Source of the DNA: Hydrogenophaga sp. NFH-34
GTDB lineage: Bacteria; Pseudomonadota; Gammaproteobacteria; Burkholderiales; Burkholderiaceae_C
Length of the DNA: 64,000 nt
Direction: 5' to 3'
NCBI RefSeq assembly: GCF_021401345.1
Contig: NZ_JACBGE010000002.1
Coordinates: 1-64,000, forward strand
Below, one piece after another: positions 27,766 to 36,013 of this stretch. Numbering within the stretch: position 1 is the first letter of the stretch; each line of letters begins with the position of its first letter. Position numbers and translations under genes: made by a program. Under the pieces are notes generated by a model. That model was not told the origin of the DNA. It was given only the letters and a program-made list of their open reading frames with translations, and made no database searches.

Positions 27766-28674
27766 ATGTCCACCACACTGGCTCCCACGCTCCCCGCCCC
27801 GTCCCGCTTCCTGCGCGTCGAATGGCTGCTGCTCCTGGTCGCCGCGATCTGGGGCGGCAGCTACAGCGCCACCAAGCTCGCCACCGCCCAGGTGCCCGTG
27901 CTGCCCTTTCTGGTGCTGCGCTTCGGCCTGACGTTCGTGCTTCTGCTGCCGGCCTTGCGCGGGCTGGCCGTGCCCGCGTGGCGGGCCGCGCTCGGCGGCG
28001 CGGCGCTGCTCGGGGTGAACCTGCTGGCCATCCTGGTTTGCGAAACCTTTGGCGTCTCACTCACCACCGCGTCCAACGCGGCCTTCCTCATCAGCCTGTG
28101 CGTGGCCTTCACGCCGTTGTGCGAATGGTGGCTGCTCAATGTCCGCCCCACGCGCACGGTGCTGGCGGCCGCTGCGGTCTCGCTGCTGGGCGCCGGCCTG
28201 CTGGCGTTCCAGCACGGCGGCGCTCTGCCGTCGCTCGCCTGGGGCGATGCGCTGGTGGTCGCAGCGGCCTTTCTGCGTGGCGTGATGGTGTGCCTGACAC
28301 GGCGACACGGCCAGCGCCACGGTCTGCCAGCCTTGACGGTGACCGCGGTACAGATGGGCGTGATGACGCTGGGCGCGGCCCTGCTGTCGCTGGCGGTGCA
28401 CGGCCCGGTGTGGGCACCGCTGCCGACCAGCCTGCCCTTCTGGGGCGCCATGGCCTTTCTGGTGCTGCTGTGCACGGTGCTGGCCTTCTTCGTGCAAAAC
28501 CACGCCGCCGCGCGCACCAGCCCGTCGCGGGTGGCGCTGCTCATGGGCAGCGAGCCGCTGTGGGGCGCACTGATCGCCGCGCTCTGGCTGGGCGAGCAGC
28601 TCACGCTGCCAGGCTGGATCGGTGGCAGCCTGATCGTGGCCTCGGCCTGGTGGGTGGTGCGGCCACGCCCGTGA
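27766..28674 (+). CDS. EamA-family (DMT superfamily) transporter
   Basis: A 302-residue inner-membrane protein with ten hydrophobic segments in two EamA repeats. The first begins WLLLLVAAIWGGSYSATKLA, and the second has WGDALVVAAAFLRGVMV and SRVALLMGSEPLWGALIAALWLGEQL, which is the usual end motif. Members export amino acids or metabolites; the substrate here is unknown. Start taken at the ATG at 27766, directly after a -10-like AACAAT. Confidence 0.9.
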   Translation: MSTTLAPTLPAPSRFLRVEWLLLLVAAIWGGSYSATKLATAQVPVLPFLVLRFGLTFVLLLPALRGLAVPAWRAALGGAALLGVNLLAILVCETFGVSLTTASNAAFLISLCVAFTPLCEWWLLNVRPTRTVLAAAAVSLLGAGLLAFQHGGALPSLAWGDALVVAAAFLRGVMVCLTRRHGQRHGLPALTVTAVQMGVMTLGAALLSLAVHGPVWAPLPTSLPFWGAMAFLVLLCTVLAFFVQNHAAARTSPSRVALLMGSEPLWGALIAALWLGEQLTLPGWIGGSLIVASAWWVVRPRP

Positions 28675-28762
28675 GAGCCGGCGGCACACCAGGCGCAAGC
28701 GGCTGCAGAAAACCCGCGCAGCCGCCACAATGCGGCCCTGTTCACCCCACCGTGCCGATACC

Positions 28763-29386
28763 ATGCCGCTCACCGTCCACCACCTGAACAACTCCCGCTC
28801 GCAGCGCCTGCTGTGGATGCTCGAAGAGCTGGAACTGCCCTACGAGATCCGCTTCTACGAACGCGACAAGGCCACCATGCTCGCGCCGCCCGAATTGAAG
28901 CAAGTGCACCCGCTGGGCAAGTCGCCGGTGCTGGAAGACGGCGGCATCAAGCTGGTGGAAACCGGCGCCATCTGCGAATACCTGGTCGACAAGACCGGCC
29001 GCCTGGGGCCCACCGACCGCGACGAAGGCCTGCGCCAGTACCGCCAGTTCCTGCACTACGCCGAAGGCTCGGTCATGCCCACGCTGCTGCTGATGCTGGC
29101 CATGGGCAAGGTGCCGCTGCTGGGCCGGGTCGCGCTCAAGAAAGTGCAGCCCATGGTCGACGTGCACCTGGACTACATCGAGCAGGTGCTCGCCGCTCGC
29201 CCCTGGTTCGCGGGCGATGCGCTGACCGCGGCCGACATCATGATGAGCTTCCCGGTCGAGGCCGCCGTGGCGCGCGCCGGCCTGGGCCCGTCGCGCCCGG
29301 CCACCATGGCCTGGCTGAAAAAGATCCACGCCCGGCCGGCCTACCAGGCCGCCTTGAAAAAAGGCGGCCACTACGACTACGCCTGA
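28763..29386 (+). CDS. Glutathione S-transferase
   Basis: A 207-residue cytoplasmic GST. The thioredoxin-like N-terminal domain reads LTVHHLNNSRSQRLLWMLEELELPYE, with HPLGKSPVLEDGGIKLVETGAICEYL for glutathione binding; the helical C-terminal domain has FAGDALTAADIMMSFPVEA. The active residue is probably the Asn/Ser of NNSRS. A CACAAT -10-like box lies just upstream. The substrate is unknown. Confidence 0.92.
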   Translation: MPLTVHHLNNSRSQRLLWMLEELELPYEIRFYERDKATMLAPPELKQVHPLGKSPVLEDGGIKLVETGAICEYLVDKTGRLGPTDRDEGLRQYRQFLHYAEGSVMPTLLLMLAMGKVPLLGRVALKKVQPMVDVHLDYIEQVLAARPWFAGDALTAADIMMSFPVEAAVARAGLGPSRPATMAWLKKIHARPAYQAALKKGGHYDYA

Positions 29387-29392
29387 GACCGA

Positions 29393-30562
29393 TCAGGCCG
29401 CCAGCGCCGCCTCGAAGATGCCGACCACCTGCGCCAGCGTGGCAGTACGCGGGTTGGTGAGCTGGCAGGCGTCCTTCTGGGCATTGCCGGCCATGACCTC
29501 CAGGTCTTCGGCCTTCACCCCCAGCACCGCCAGATTCTTCGGAATGCCCACGTCACGCGCCAGGCGGCGGATGGCGGCGATGGCCTTCTCCGCCGCTTCC
29601 ACCGTCGACAGGCCACGCACGTTTTCGCCCAACGCCACGGCAATGTCGGCATAACGCTCGGGGCAGGCGATCAGGTTGTAGGCGCAGACCTCGGGCAGCA
29701 GCACGGCATTGCACACCCCGTGCGGCAGGTTGTAGAAGCCGCCCAGTTGGTGCGCCATGGCGTGCACGTAGCCCAGGCTGGCGTTGTTGAACGCCATGCC
29801 GGCCAGGTACTCGGCATAGGCCATGCGGTCGCGCGCTTCCACGTTGCCGCCGTTGGCCACGGCCGGGCGCAGCCAGCGCGCGATCAGCTTGATAGCCTGC
29901 AGCGCGCAGGCGTCGGTGATGGGCGTCGCGATGGTCGAGACATAGGCCTCCACCGCGTGGGTCAGCGCGTCCATGCCGGTGGCGGCGGTGAGCGCGGGCG
30001 GCATGTCGACCATCAGCAACGGGTCGTTGATGGCCACGTCGGGCGTGCAGCGCCAGTCCACGATGGCCATCTTCACGTGCGTGCTGGTGTTGGTGATGAT
30101 GCAAAAGCGCGTCATCTCGCTGGCGGTGCCGGCGGTGGTGTTGACCGCCAGGAACGGCGGCATCGGCTTGGTGGACTTGTCCAGGCCTTCAAAGTCGCGG
30201 ATGTCGCCGCCGTTGCCGATCACCAGACCGATGCCCTTGGCGCAGTCGTGCGAGCTGCCGCCGCCGAGCGAGACGATGGCGTCGCAACCGCTGTCGCGGT
30301 AGAGCTTCACACCGTCGCGCACGTTGAGGTCGGTCGGGTTGGGCTCGGAGCCGCCGAACACCGTCACGGCCAGGCCAGCGGCGGCGATCATGGCGCTGAC
30401 CTTGTCGGCGATGCCCAGCTTGACCATGCCCGCGTCGGTGCACAGGAACACATGGCTGGCACCCAGCGCCTTGGCCTGGGTGCCGGTGTCCTGGGCACAG
30501 CCCACGCCCATGAGGGCAACGGTGGGCGAGAAGAATCCGAAAGTCTGGGGGGCGAGTGCCAT
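29393..30562 (-). CDS. Iron-containing (type III) alcohol dehydrogenase
   Basis: A 389-residue NAD-dependent group III alcohol dehydrogenase. The cofactor site has SLGGGSSHDCAKGIGL, and the metal ligands lie in GMDALTHAVEAY (Asp and His) and HAMAHQLGGFYNLPHGVCN (two His). It is close to the MdhA/EutG/AdhB group, which acts on ethanol or other short alcohols. The gene is convergent with the GST. An FNR-like box lies about 150 bases upstream, hinting at induction at low oxygen. Start taken at the ATG at 30562. Confidence 0.93.
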   Translation of the reverse strand: MALAPQTFGFFSPTVALMGVGCAQDTGTQAKALGASHVFLCTDAGMVKLGIADKVSAMIAAAGLAVTVFGGSEPNPTDLNVRDGVKLYRDSGCDAIVSLGGGSSHDCAKGIGLVIGNGGDIRDFEGLDKSTKPMPPFLAVNTTAGTASEMTRFCIITNTSTHVKMAIVDWRCTPDVAINDPLLMVDMPPALTAATGMDALTHAVEAYVSTIATPITDACALQAIKLIARWLRPAVANGGNVEARDRMAYAEYLAGMAFNNASLGYVHAMAHQLGGFYNLPHGVCNAVLLPEVCAYNLIACPERYADIAVALGENVRGLSTVEAAEKAIAAIRRLARDVGIPKNLAVLGVKAEDLEVMAGNAQKDACQLTNPRTATLAQVVGIFEAALAA

Positions 30563-30708
30563 GGGGGTCTTTTTCCTGTCCTGAAGTGATGAACCCCAAC
30601 ACCGGGCTGCGCCGGCTGGCCGGTTGGGCCAGCACAGGCATGGCGGCCTGGGGTGGAGGGGACCGTTGCGGTCCGCCGCCATCGTAGGAAGGCCCCTGCC
30701 CCGATGGC

Positions 30709-30722
30709 TTGACTCAGGTCAA
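30709..30722. promoter_or_regulatory. FNR/ANR-like box TTGAC-N4-GTCAA
   Basis: TTGAC (30709-30713) and GTCAA (30718-30722) are exact complements with a 4-bp spacer, matching the half-site pattern of FNR-type oxygen regulators. It lies in the region between the iron alcohol dehydrogenase (minus, start 30562) and the gamma-glutamyltransferase (plus, start 30740). Distance to the GGT start is only 17 bases, so activation of the dehydrogenase or repression of GGT is more plausible. Confidence 0.5.
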
Positions 30723-30739
30723 GGCGGCAGAATGCGGCC

Positions 30740-32365
30740 ATGCACCTGCACACGCCCAACCCCTATCCCAGCACCCGCCTGCCCCTGTTTGCGCGCAACG
30801 TGGTCAGCACCTCGCACCCGCTGGCCGCGCAGGCGGGGCTGCGCATGATGCTGGCCGGCGGCAATGCGGTGGACGCCGCGATTGCGGCCGCCGCCGCCCT
30901 GACCATCACCGAGCCCGTGAGCAACGGTCTGGGTTCGGACGCCTTCTGCATCCTGTGGGACGGGCAGCAACTGCACGGCCTGAACGCCAGCGGCCATGCC
31001 CCCCAGGCCTGGACGCCGGCCTACTTCCGCGGCAAGTACGGCGCCGACGCGCTGACCCCGCCCAAACGCGGCGTCGACAGCGTGACCGTGCCCGGCGCCG
31101 TGGCCGGCTGGGTTGCGCTGAGCGAGCGTTTCGGCAAGCTGCCCTTTGCCGACCTGATGCAGCCCGCCATCGAGCTGGCCGAACGCGGCCACGCCGTGCC
31201 CTTCGTGGTGCAGCAGAAATGGGCCGCGGCCACGCCCGAACTGCAATCGCTGCCCGGCTTTGCGCAGGCCTTCCTGCCCTGGGGCCGCGCGCCGCAGGTG
31301 GGTGAACGCTTCCGCTTTCCGGCCGCCGCGCAGGGTCTGCGCGCGATTGCTGAATCGAAAGGCGAGGCTTTCTACCGCGGCGCCATCGCGCAGGCGCTGG
31401 CCCGCTTTGCCGCACAACACGGCGGTTCGCTGACCGAGGCCGACCTGGCCGCCTACCAGCCCGAGTGGGTCACGCCCATCGGCCAGGACTACCGGGGCTA
31501 CACGCTGCACGAAATCCCGCCCAACGGCCAGGGCATCGCGGCGCTGATCGCGCTGGGCATCCTCTCGAACTTCGACGTGGCGGCGCTCAAGGTCGACAGC
31601 GTGCCCGCGCAGCACCTGCAGATCGAAGCCATGAAACTCGCCTTTGCCGACGTCTACCGCTACGTGGCCGAACCCGGCGCCATGGACCTCACGCCCACGC
31701 AGATGCTCGACCCCGCCTACCTGCGCCAGCGCGCCGCGCTGATCGACATGAAAAAGGCACAGGACTTCGGCGCCGGCAACCCGGCCAAGGGCGGCACGGT
31801 CTACCTGAGCGCGGCCGACGAAAACGGCATGATGGTCAGCTTCATCCAGAGCAACTACATGGGCTTCGGCTCGGGCACGGTCGAACCCAGCTTCGGCATC
31901 AGCCTGCAGAACCGCGGCCACGGCTTCAACCTGAGCACCGGCCCGGGCCGCAACACCGCCAACCTGGTAGCCCCGCGCAAGCGGCCCTTCCACACCATCA
32001 TCCCGGCCTTCCTCACGAAAGACGGGCAACCGGTCATGAGCTACGGCGTGATGGGCGCCAACATGCAACCCCAGGGCCACATGCAGACCCTGGTGCGCCT
32101 GCTCGACCACGGCCAGAGCCTGCAGGCCGCCTGCGACGCGCCGCGCTGGCGCTACGACGCCGGCCTGCACATCAACGTGGAATCGGCCATGGACCCGGTC
32201 ACGGTGCAGGGCCTGAAAGACCTGGGCCACCAGACCCGCCGCATCAACGACCCCTATCAGGACTTCGGCGCCGGCCAGTTCATCTGGCGCCTGGGTGACC
32301 CGGGTACCGAAGGCTACGTGGCCGCCAGCGATCCGCGCCGCGACGGTGCGGCGGTGGGCTTCTGA
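30740..32365 (+). CDS. ggt: Gamma-glutamyltransferase family protein
   Basis: A 541-residue Ntn-hydrolase precursor. RNVVSTSHPLAAQAGLRMMLAGGNAVDAA is the N-terminal block, and KGGTVYLSAADENGMMVSF holds the autoprocessing nucleophile Thr353. The small subunit contains SGTVEPSFGISLQNRG. No signal peptide is visible, so it is predicted to be cytoplasmic, unlike E. coli Ggt. It would cleave or transfer gamma-glutamyl groups from glutathione or related amides; this cytoplasmic branch may use other acyl substrates. A CAGAAT -10-like box overlaps the FNR-like region. Confidence 0.88.
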   Translation: MHLHTPNPYPSTRLPLFARNVVSTSHPLAAQAGLRMMLAGGNAVDAAIAAAAALTITEPVSNGLGSDAFCILWDGQQLHGLNASGHAPQAWTPAYFRGKYGADALTPPKRGVDSVTVPGAVAGWVALSERFGKLPFADLMQPAIELAERGHAVPFVVQQKWAAATPELQSLPGFAQAFLPWGRAPQVGERFRFPAAAQGLRAIAESKGEAFYRGAIAQALARFAAQHGGSLTEADLAAYQPEWVTPIGQDYRGYTLHEIPPNGQGIAALIALGILSNFDVAALKVDSVPAQHLQIEAMKLAFADVYRYVAEPGAMDLTPTQMLDPAYLRQRAALIDMKKAQDFGAGNPAKGGTVYLSAADENGMMVSFIQSNYMGFGSGTVEPSFGISLQNRGHGFNLSTGPGRNTANLVAPRKRPFHTIIPAFLTKDGQPVMSYGVMGANMQPQGHMQTLVRLLDHGQSLQAACDAPRWRYDAGLHINVESAMDPVTVQGLKDLGHQTRRINDPYQDFGAGQFIWRLGDPGTEGYVAASDPRRDGAAVGF

Positions 32366-32384
32366 TCGAAGGGGGCTGAACGCG

Positions 32385-33311
32385 CTACAGCGCCCGCTCC
32401 CACACCTCGCTCACCAGGTCCTTGCCGAAGCTGCGGTGCGGCGAGGACTCCACCAGTTGGAACCCGGCCGCCTGGTAGATGCGCCGTGCCGACACCAGGA
32501 TGTCGTTGGTCCACAGCACCATGCGCTGATAGCCCCGTTCGGTGGCAAAACGCAAGCATTCGTCGACCAGGCGCCGCCCCAGGCCCAGGCCGCGCGCACC
32601 CGGTTCGACATACAGCATGCGCAGCTTGGCGGTCTGGTCGTCTTGCCACACCACAAAGGCCGAGCCGACGATCTCGCCCTCGCTTTCGGCCACCCAGCAG
32701 CGTTCGCGGTCCGGGCGGAACTCACGCACGAACTGGGCAGCGATCTCGGCCACCATGGCCTCGAAGCTCGCGTCCCACCCGTATTCGGTCGCGTACAGCC
32801 GGGCCTGGCGATGCACGATCCAGCCCATGTCACCCGGCACCGGATCGCGCAGGACGAAGGTGCGGCCCTCCGGCGCATCGCCCAGCAGGCGCCGGATGCG
32901 CGCCATCGCACCCACCAGCTCGTCGCGTTCGGCGGGTGACAAGGGTGCCAGCAGCGCCTCAATCTCCCGGGCCGAAGCCGCGCTGAGCTGCGCGTAGGCG
33001 TCACGCCCCTGCGGCGTCAGGCTCAAGCCAAGCCGCCGGGCATTGGTGTCCGAAAGCTGGCGCACCACCAGCCCATCGGCCTCCAGCCCCGCCAGCAGGC
33101 GGCTCAGATAGCCCGTATCCAGCCGCAGCCGCTGGCCGATGTCGCGCGCCGACAGAGGCCGGTCGCGCGGCGCGCTGGCAATCTCGTGCAGCACCCGCGC
33201 CTGCGGCAAGGCATGTCCCGAGCCGAGCAGCGACTCGTCGAGCGCACCGACCAGGCGGGTGTGAAAGCGGTTGAACGCGCGGAAAGCATCGGTCTGCTTC
33301 AATGTTGTCAT
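32385..33311 (-). CDS. MarR regulator fused to a GNAT acetyltransferase
   Basis: A 308-residue two-domain protein. Residues 1-145 are a MarR winged helix (LSARDIGQRLRLDTGYLSRLLAGLEADGLV), and residues 150-308 are a GNAT domain with the acetyl-CoA loop PGARGLGLGRRLVDECLRFA and a final YQAAGFQLVESS. Such fusions occur in many proteobacteria, and the domains may couple DNA binding to acetyl-CoA or acetylation. The start ATG lies inside one arm of an inverted repeat (AATGTTG at 33301-33307, CAACATT at 33334-33340). Target genes are unknown. Confidence 0.9.
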   Translation of the reverse strand: MTTLKQTDAFRAFNRFHTRLVGALDESLLGSGHALPQARVLHEIASAPRDRPLSARDIGQRLRLDTGYLSRLLAGLEADGLVVRQLSDTNARRLGLSLTPQGRDAYAQLSAASAREIEALLAPLSPAERDELVGAMARIRRLLGDAPEGRTFVLRDPVPGDMGWIVHRQARLYATEYGWDASFEAMVAEIAAQFVREFRPDRERCWVAESEGEIVGSAFVVWQDDQTAKLRMLYVEPGARGLGLGRRLVDECLRFATERGYQRMVLWTNDILVSARRIYQAAGFQLVESSPHRSFGKDLVSEVWERAL

Positions 33312-33376
33312 CGCTGAATGATATTGCTTTTATCAACATTTTGCAGCCCACCATGACGATGGTGCGCAACGGAACG

Positions 33377-33787
33377 CTAGAACACGCCCATGCCCACCGC
33401 CCCCCACAGCGCCACCAGCACCCCGTTGCTCAGCACAAAGGCGGCGAAGCGGTGCATCACGTGGTTGTAGGTGATGTGGATCAGGCTGTGCACGATGCGC
33501 AGTGCCACATAGGCCCAGGCCAGCGGCACCACCAACGGCGCCACGGGCACGGCGACGAACGCGATCAGGCAGGCCACGTAAAACAGCACCGGCAGTTCCA
33601 GCAGGTTCATGTAGTTGCGGTTCGGCAGACAGACGGCCGGCGGCACGTTGGGCGCCTCGCCCTGCGTGTACACGGACGGCGGCAAACCCGCCGTGAGGCG
33701 GCGCACCGCCACCAGCAACAGCACCCCCGCCGTCCAGCCGGCCAGAACGAACACCGGAACGAGGACCGCCGTATCGCGCATGGTCAT
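33377..33787 (-). CDS. MAPEG-family membrane protein
   Basis: A 136-residue protein with four hydrophobic segments. RNYMNLLELPVLFYVACLIAFV and AYVALRIVHSLIHITYNHVMHR are typical of the MAPEG family (microsomal glutathione S-transferase/FLAP relatives). In bacteria its role is uncharacterised; a glutathione-dependent detoxification activity is possible. Start taken at the ATG at 33787, with GGAGC upstream. Confidence 0.85.
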   Translation of the reverse strand: MTMRDTAVLVPVFVLAGWTAGVLLLVAVRRLTAGLPPSVYTQGEAPNVPPAVCLPNRNYMNLLELPVLFYVACLIAFVAVPVAPLVVPLAWAYVALRIVHSLIHITYNHVMHRFAAFVLSNGVLVALWGAVGMGVF

Positions 33788-33856
33788 CAAAAAGCTCCTG
33801 CAAAAACGCTGCGGCGCAGCCTAACACCGGCCCACGGGGGCGGCCGTGCGCCCCAC

Positions 33857-33862
33857 TACAAT
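33857..33862 (+). promoter_or_regulatory. Probable -10 box (TACAAT) for the ParB-like gene
   Basis: TACAAT is followed by CGCGCC, a pattern frequent before genes in this taxonomic group. It lies 30 bases before the start of the ParB-like gene. No clear -35 box is visible. Confidence 0.4.
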
Positions 33863-33892
33863 CGCGCCCTTTTTGCCCCGTCCGCGCGCGCC

Positions 33893-34765
33893 ATGAACCA
33901 GCCCACCCCGAACATCGTCGTCAACGAAGAACTCAAGGCCTACATCGAACCGCTGACCCCCGACGAACACGCCGCGCTGGAACGCAGCCTGCTGGCCGAA
34001 GGCTGCCGCGACGCGCTGGTGCTCTGGGGCGACGTGCTGGTGGACGGGCACAACCGCTACGGCATCTGCCAGCAACACGGCATCCCCTTCCGCACCGTGC
34101 AGCACCCGCACTTCCGCTCGATGGAAGACGTGCACCTGTGGATGATCGACCAGCACCTGGGTCGCCGCAGCGTGTCCGACTACCAGCGCGGCGTGCTGGC
34201 GCTGCGCAAACGCGAGATCGTGGCCGAACGCCGGGCGCGCGCCCAGGCCGCCGCAGCCGAGCGCCGCGACACCGACGACGCAGGCACCGCGCCCGACGAC
34301 GAAGCCACCCAGACGCAGGCGGCCCAGGCCGCCGTGCTGGAACCCAAACCCCTGCAAAGCCGCGAAGACATCGCCCGCGCCGCCCGCCTGAGCAGCAGCC
34401 AGGTCGGCATGATCGAAAAGATCCAGAAACAGGCCGCGCCCGAAGTGGTGGCCGCCGTCAAGGCCGGCGACCTCTCACTGAACGCGGCCGCCGTCGTCGC
34501 CACCCTGCCGGTGGAAGAACAGCAGGCCGCCGCCCAGGCCGGCAAGGACGAACTCAAACAGGTGGCCAAACGCGTGCGCGAATCGCGCCGCAAACCCAAG
34601 GCCGAAGAAGCCACCGACCAGACCGCCCCCGCCGAGGCCGACGGCGCCGCAGACATGGGCAACATCCCCGAAATGCAGGCCTTGCGCCAGCGTGTGGCGC
34701 AACTGGAGCGTGAAAACGCCGAACTGCGTCAGCAGGTGCAGATGCTGAGTGCGCAGTTGGTTTGA
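33893..34765 (+). CDS. Orphan ParB/Srx-like protein with HTH and coiled coil
   Basis: A 290-residue protein. Residues about 8-85 resemble the ParB/sulfiredoxin nucleotide-binding fold (VLVDGHNRYGICQQHGIPFRTV). Residues 150-185 contain a helix-turn-helix (REDIARAARLSSSQVGMIEKI), and the C-terminus is a leucine-zipper-like coiled coil (LRQRVAQLERENAELRQQVQML). An Ala/Asp-rich linker lies between. It resembles plasmid replication/partition-related proteins in Burkholderiales chromosomes. No parA partner and no parS-like site is nearby, so chromosome partition is not supported; a regulatory role is possible. Confidence 0.75.
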   Translation: MNQPTPNIVVNEELKAYIEPLTPDEHAALERSLLAEGCRDALVLWGDVLVDGHNRYGICQQHGIPFRTVQHPHFRSMEDVHLWMIDQHLGRRSVSDYQRGVLALRKREIVAERRARAQAAAAERRDTDDAGTAPDDEATQTQAAQAAVLEPKPLQSREDIARAARLSSSQVGMIEKIQKQAAPEVVAAVKAGDLSLNAAAVVATLPVEEQQAAAQAGKDELKQVAKRVRESRRKPKAEEATDQTAPAEADGAADMGNIPEMQALRQRVAQLERENAELRQQVQMLSAQLV

Positions 34766-34838
34766 GGCGGTGATGTGACGGGCTGTTCCTGTTGAATCGG
34801 CTGTTCAGCAGGTTCGTCGGTCCCGCCCCATAGGCAGC

Positions 34839-35093
34839 TTACCCAACCGACCACCCGAACAAATCAACAAAATCATTAAAACAGGACCGACAGACCCAAC
34901 GATAACGATCCTCTGTCGAGTACCCTGCGGCGAGCCCCCCCTTATGTTCGCCTGACATAAATTTCTCGCCACAAAATTCGCAATGGTCATGGTCGTTTCC
35001 AGGTGCCGGTTCGTATTTGCGCCAGAACAGGACCGCGCTTTTAAGGTACCTATCTTGACCAGATAACCGCCAATCATCGTGTGCCATTTCCAT
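34839..35093 (-). CDS. Small zinc-ribbon-like hypothetical protein
   Basis: An 84-residue protein with two CxxC pairs (C38/C41 and C68/C71), in CEFCGEKF and WVCRSCFNDF, likely to bind one zinc. MAHDDWRLSGQDRYLK at the start is a recurring feature of a small uncharacterised family found sporadically in bacteria. GAGGT five bases before the ATG at 35093 supports the start. It lies in the AT-rich island and reads away from the integrase remnant, as an integron cassette would. Function unknown. Confidence 0.7.
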   Translation of the reverse strand: MEMAHDDWRLSGQDRYLKSAVLFWRKYEPAPGNDHDHCEFCGEKFMSGEHKGGLAAGYSTEDRYRWVCRSCFNDFVDLFGWSVG

Positions 35094-35120
35094 GGTTACC
35101 TCAGGAAGATTTACACAACA

Positions 35121-35151
35121 TCTGCCGCAAGCAAACGCAGTTTGCAGCAGA
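35121..35151. repeat. Hairpin between the two island genes
   Basis: TCTGC (35121-35125) pairs with GCAGA (35147-35151), and inside it GCAAAC-GCA-GTTTGC (35131-35145) forms a perfect stem. It lies between the two minus-strand island genes, in the place where a cassette recombination site (attC) would be. The flanking core sites do not match the RYYYAAC/GTTRRRY consensus, so I do not call it attC. Confidence 0.35.
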
Positions 35152-35325
35152 TCCGGTATGGGAAGCTGGCCATCAACCTACGACGTGCCACGGTAGTAGA
35201 CCTTCCCTGAACGAATGAACCCTTCGACCTCACGCCATGCCTTTAGGTGTCGCATCCCGGATTATCATAGGGACGCTTGACTACCCAATTAGGTTAAATC
35301 TCGAAAACCGCCTATTCACCTGAAC

Positions 35326-35877
35326 TCAAGAGCAGACAATGATTGCATTTTTATCCTTGCTTGTAAGTGCATGAAGAGCCAAAAAATCTTGGCTGCTTTC
35401 TGCGTGTAAAAAGGCATCACTTCTGATCTTTTCTCCGCTATAAACACCAGCCCAGCAGAGCACTGCATCACTAGCCAAGGTAAAGGTTCCAGTCAAGCCC
35501 TTTGGACCACGATATCTTTGGTTACTGATTTCGAATTTCAGCCGGTTTTTTTGCAAGATATAAAGCGTCTCTAAGTCTTTTGAATACGAAGCCCGACCGC
35601 GAGGTACATACTTCAACTCCACCATGCCAATGATTTGTTTTTGATTGCATATCAATAGATCTGGCCTCTTGTAAATTCTCGGCTCCAGCACTTGAACGGA
35701 TGGCTCGACAAATATCCGCCGCACCCGATCCTTATCACAAAATCGATTCAGAAGTGCCATGCAAAAATGAACCTGGAGAGACGCTTCGGAGTCGATTTCT
35801 CGCCCATCATACTTATCTGATATGACCCTTTCCCAAGCGACTCTTAGGTCACTCCGTAATGCCAAGCGTCGATTCAT
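35326..35877 (-). CDS. PD-(D/E)XK nuclease-like hypothetical protein
   Basis: A 183-residue protein. The order Glu31 (DSEASLQVHF helix), Asp73 (KRPDLLIC) and Glu87-x-Lys89 (GMVELKYVP) fits the PD-(D/E)XK nuclease fold: an alpha-helix, then a PD strand, then an ExK strand. The rest shows no match I recognise. Base composition is much lower in G+C than neighbours (one 60-base line, 35341-35400, has 23 G/C), which suggests transfer. It reads leftward, away from the integrase remnant. It could be a restriction-type or defence nuclease, but no methylase accompanies it. Start chosen at ATG 35877; a TTG three codons earlier is possible. Confidence 0.65.
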   Translation of the reverse strand: MNRRLALRSDLRVAWERVISDKYDGREIDSEASLQVHFCMALLNRFCDKDRVRRIFVEPSVQVLEPRIYKRPDLLICNQKQIIGMVELKYVPRGRASYSKDLETLYILQKNRLKFEISNQRYRGPKGLTGTFTLASDAVLCWAGVYSGEKIRSDAFLHAESSQDFLALHALTSKDKNAIIVCS

Positions 35878-36013
35878 ATTACGCAATTTCTATTTAAATA
35901 AAAATTCCAAATACCCGACAGCTTAGCCATTACACAAAGCTCCATAGCATCCAAGAACTTTTGAAATCAACCCTACAACAAACCATCCCGGATGCATAAA
36001 CAGACGCAGCAGA

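Noticed and set aside
33893..34765. ParB chromosome-partition protein with parS
   Set aside because: No ParA gene and no 16-bp parS palindrome nearby; the N-terminal fold is only ParB/Srx-like.
34791..34847. GTTGAAT (34791-34797) and ACCCAAC (34841-34847) as an attC pair after the zinc-ribbon gene
   Set aside because: Both fit the core consensus singly but occur in the wrong order for an attC (GTT...AAC instead of AAC...GTT), and one lies at the gene end.
35094..35325. Possible attC site between the two island genes
   Set aside because: A hairpin (35121-35151) and a GTTAAAT core-like 7-mer (35293-35299) exist, but no matching RYYYAAC/GTTRRRY pair at attC spacing was found on either strand.
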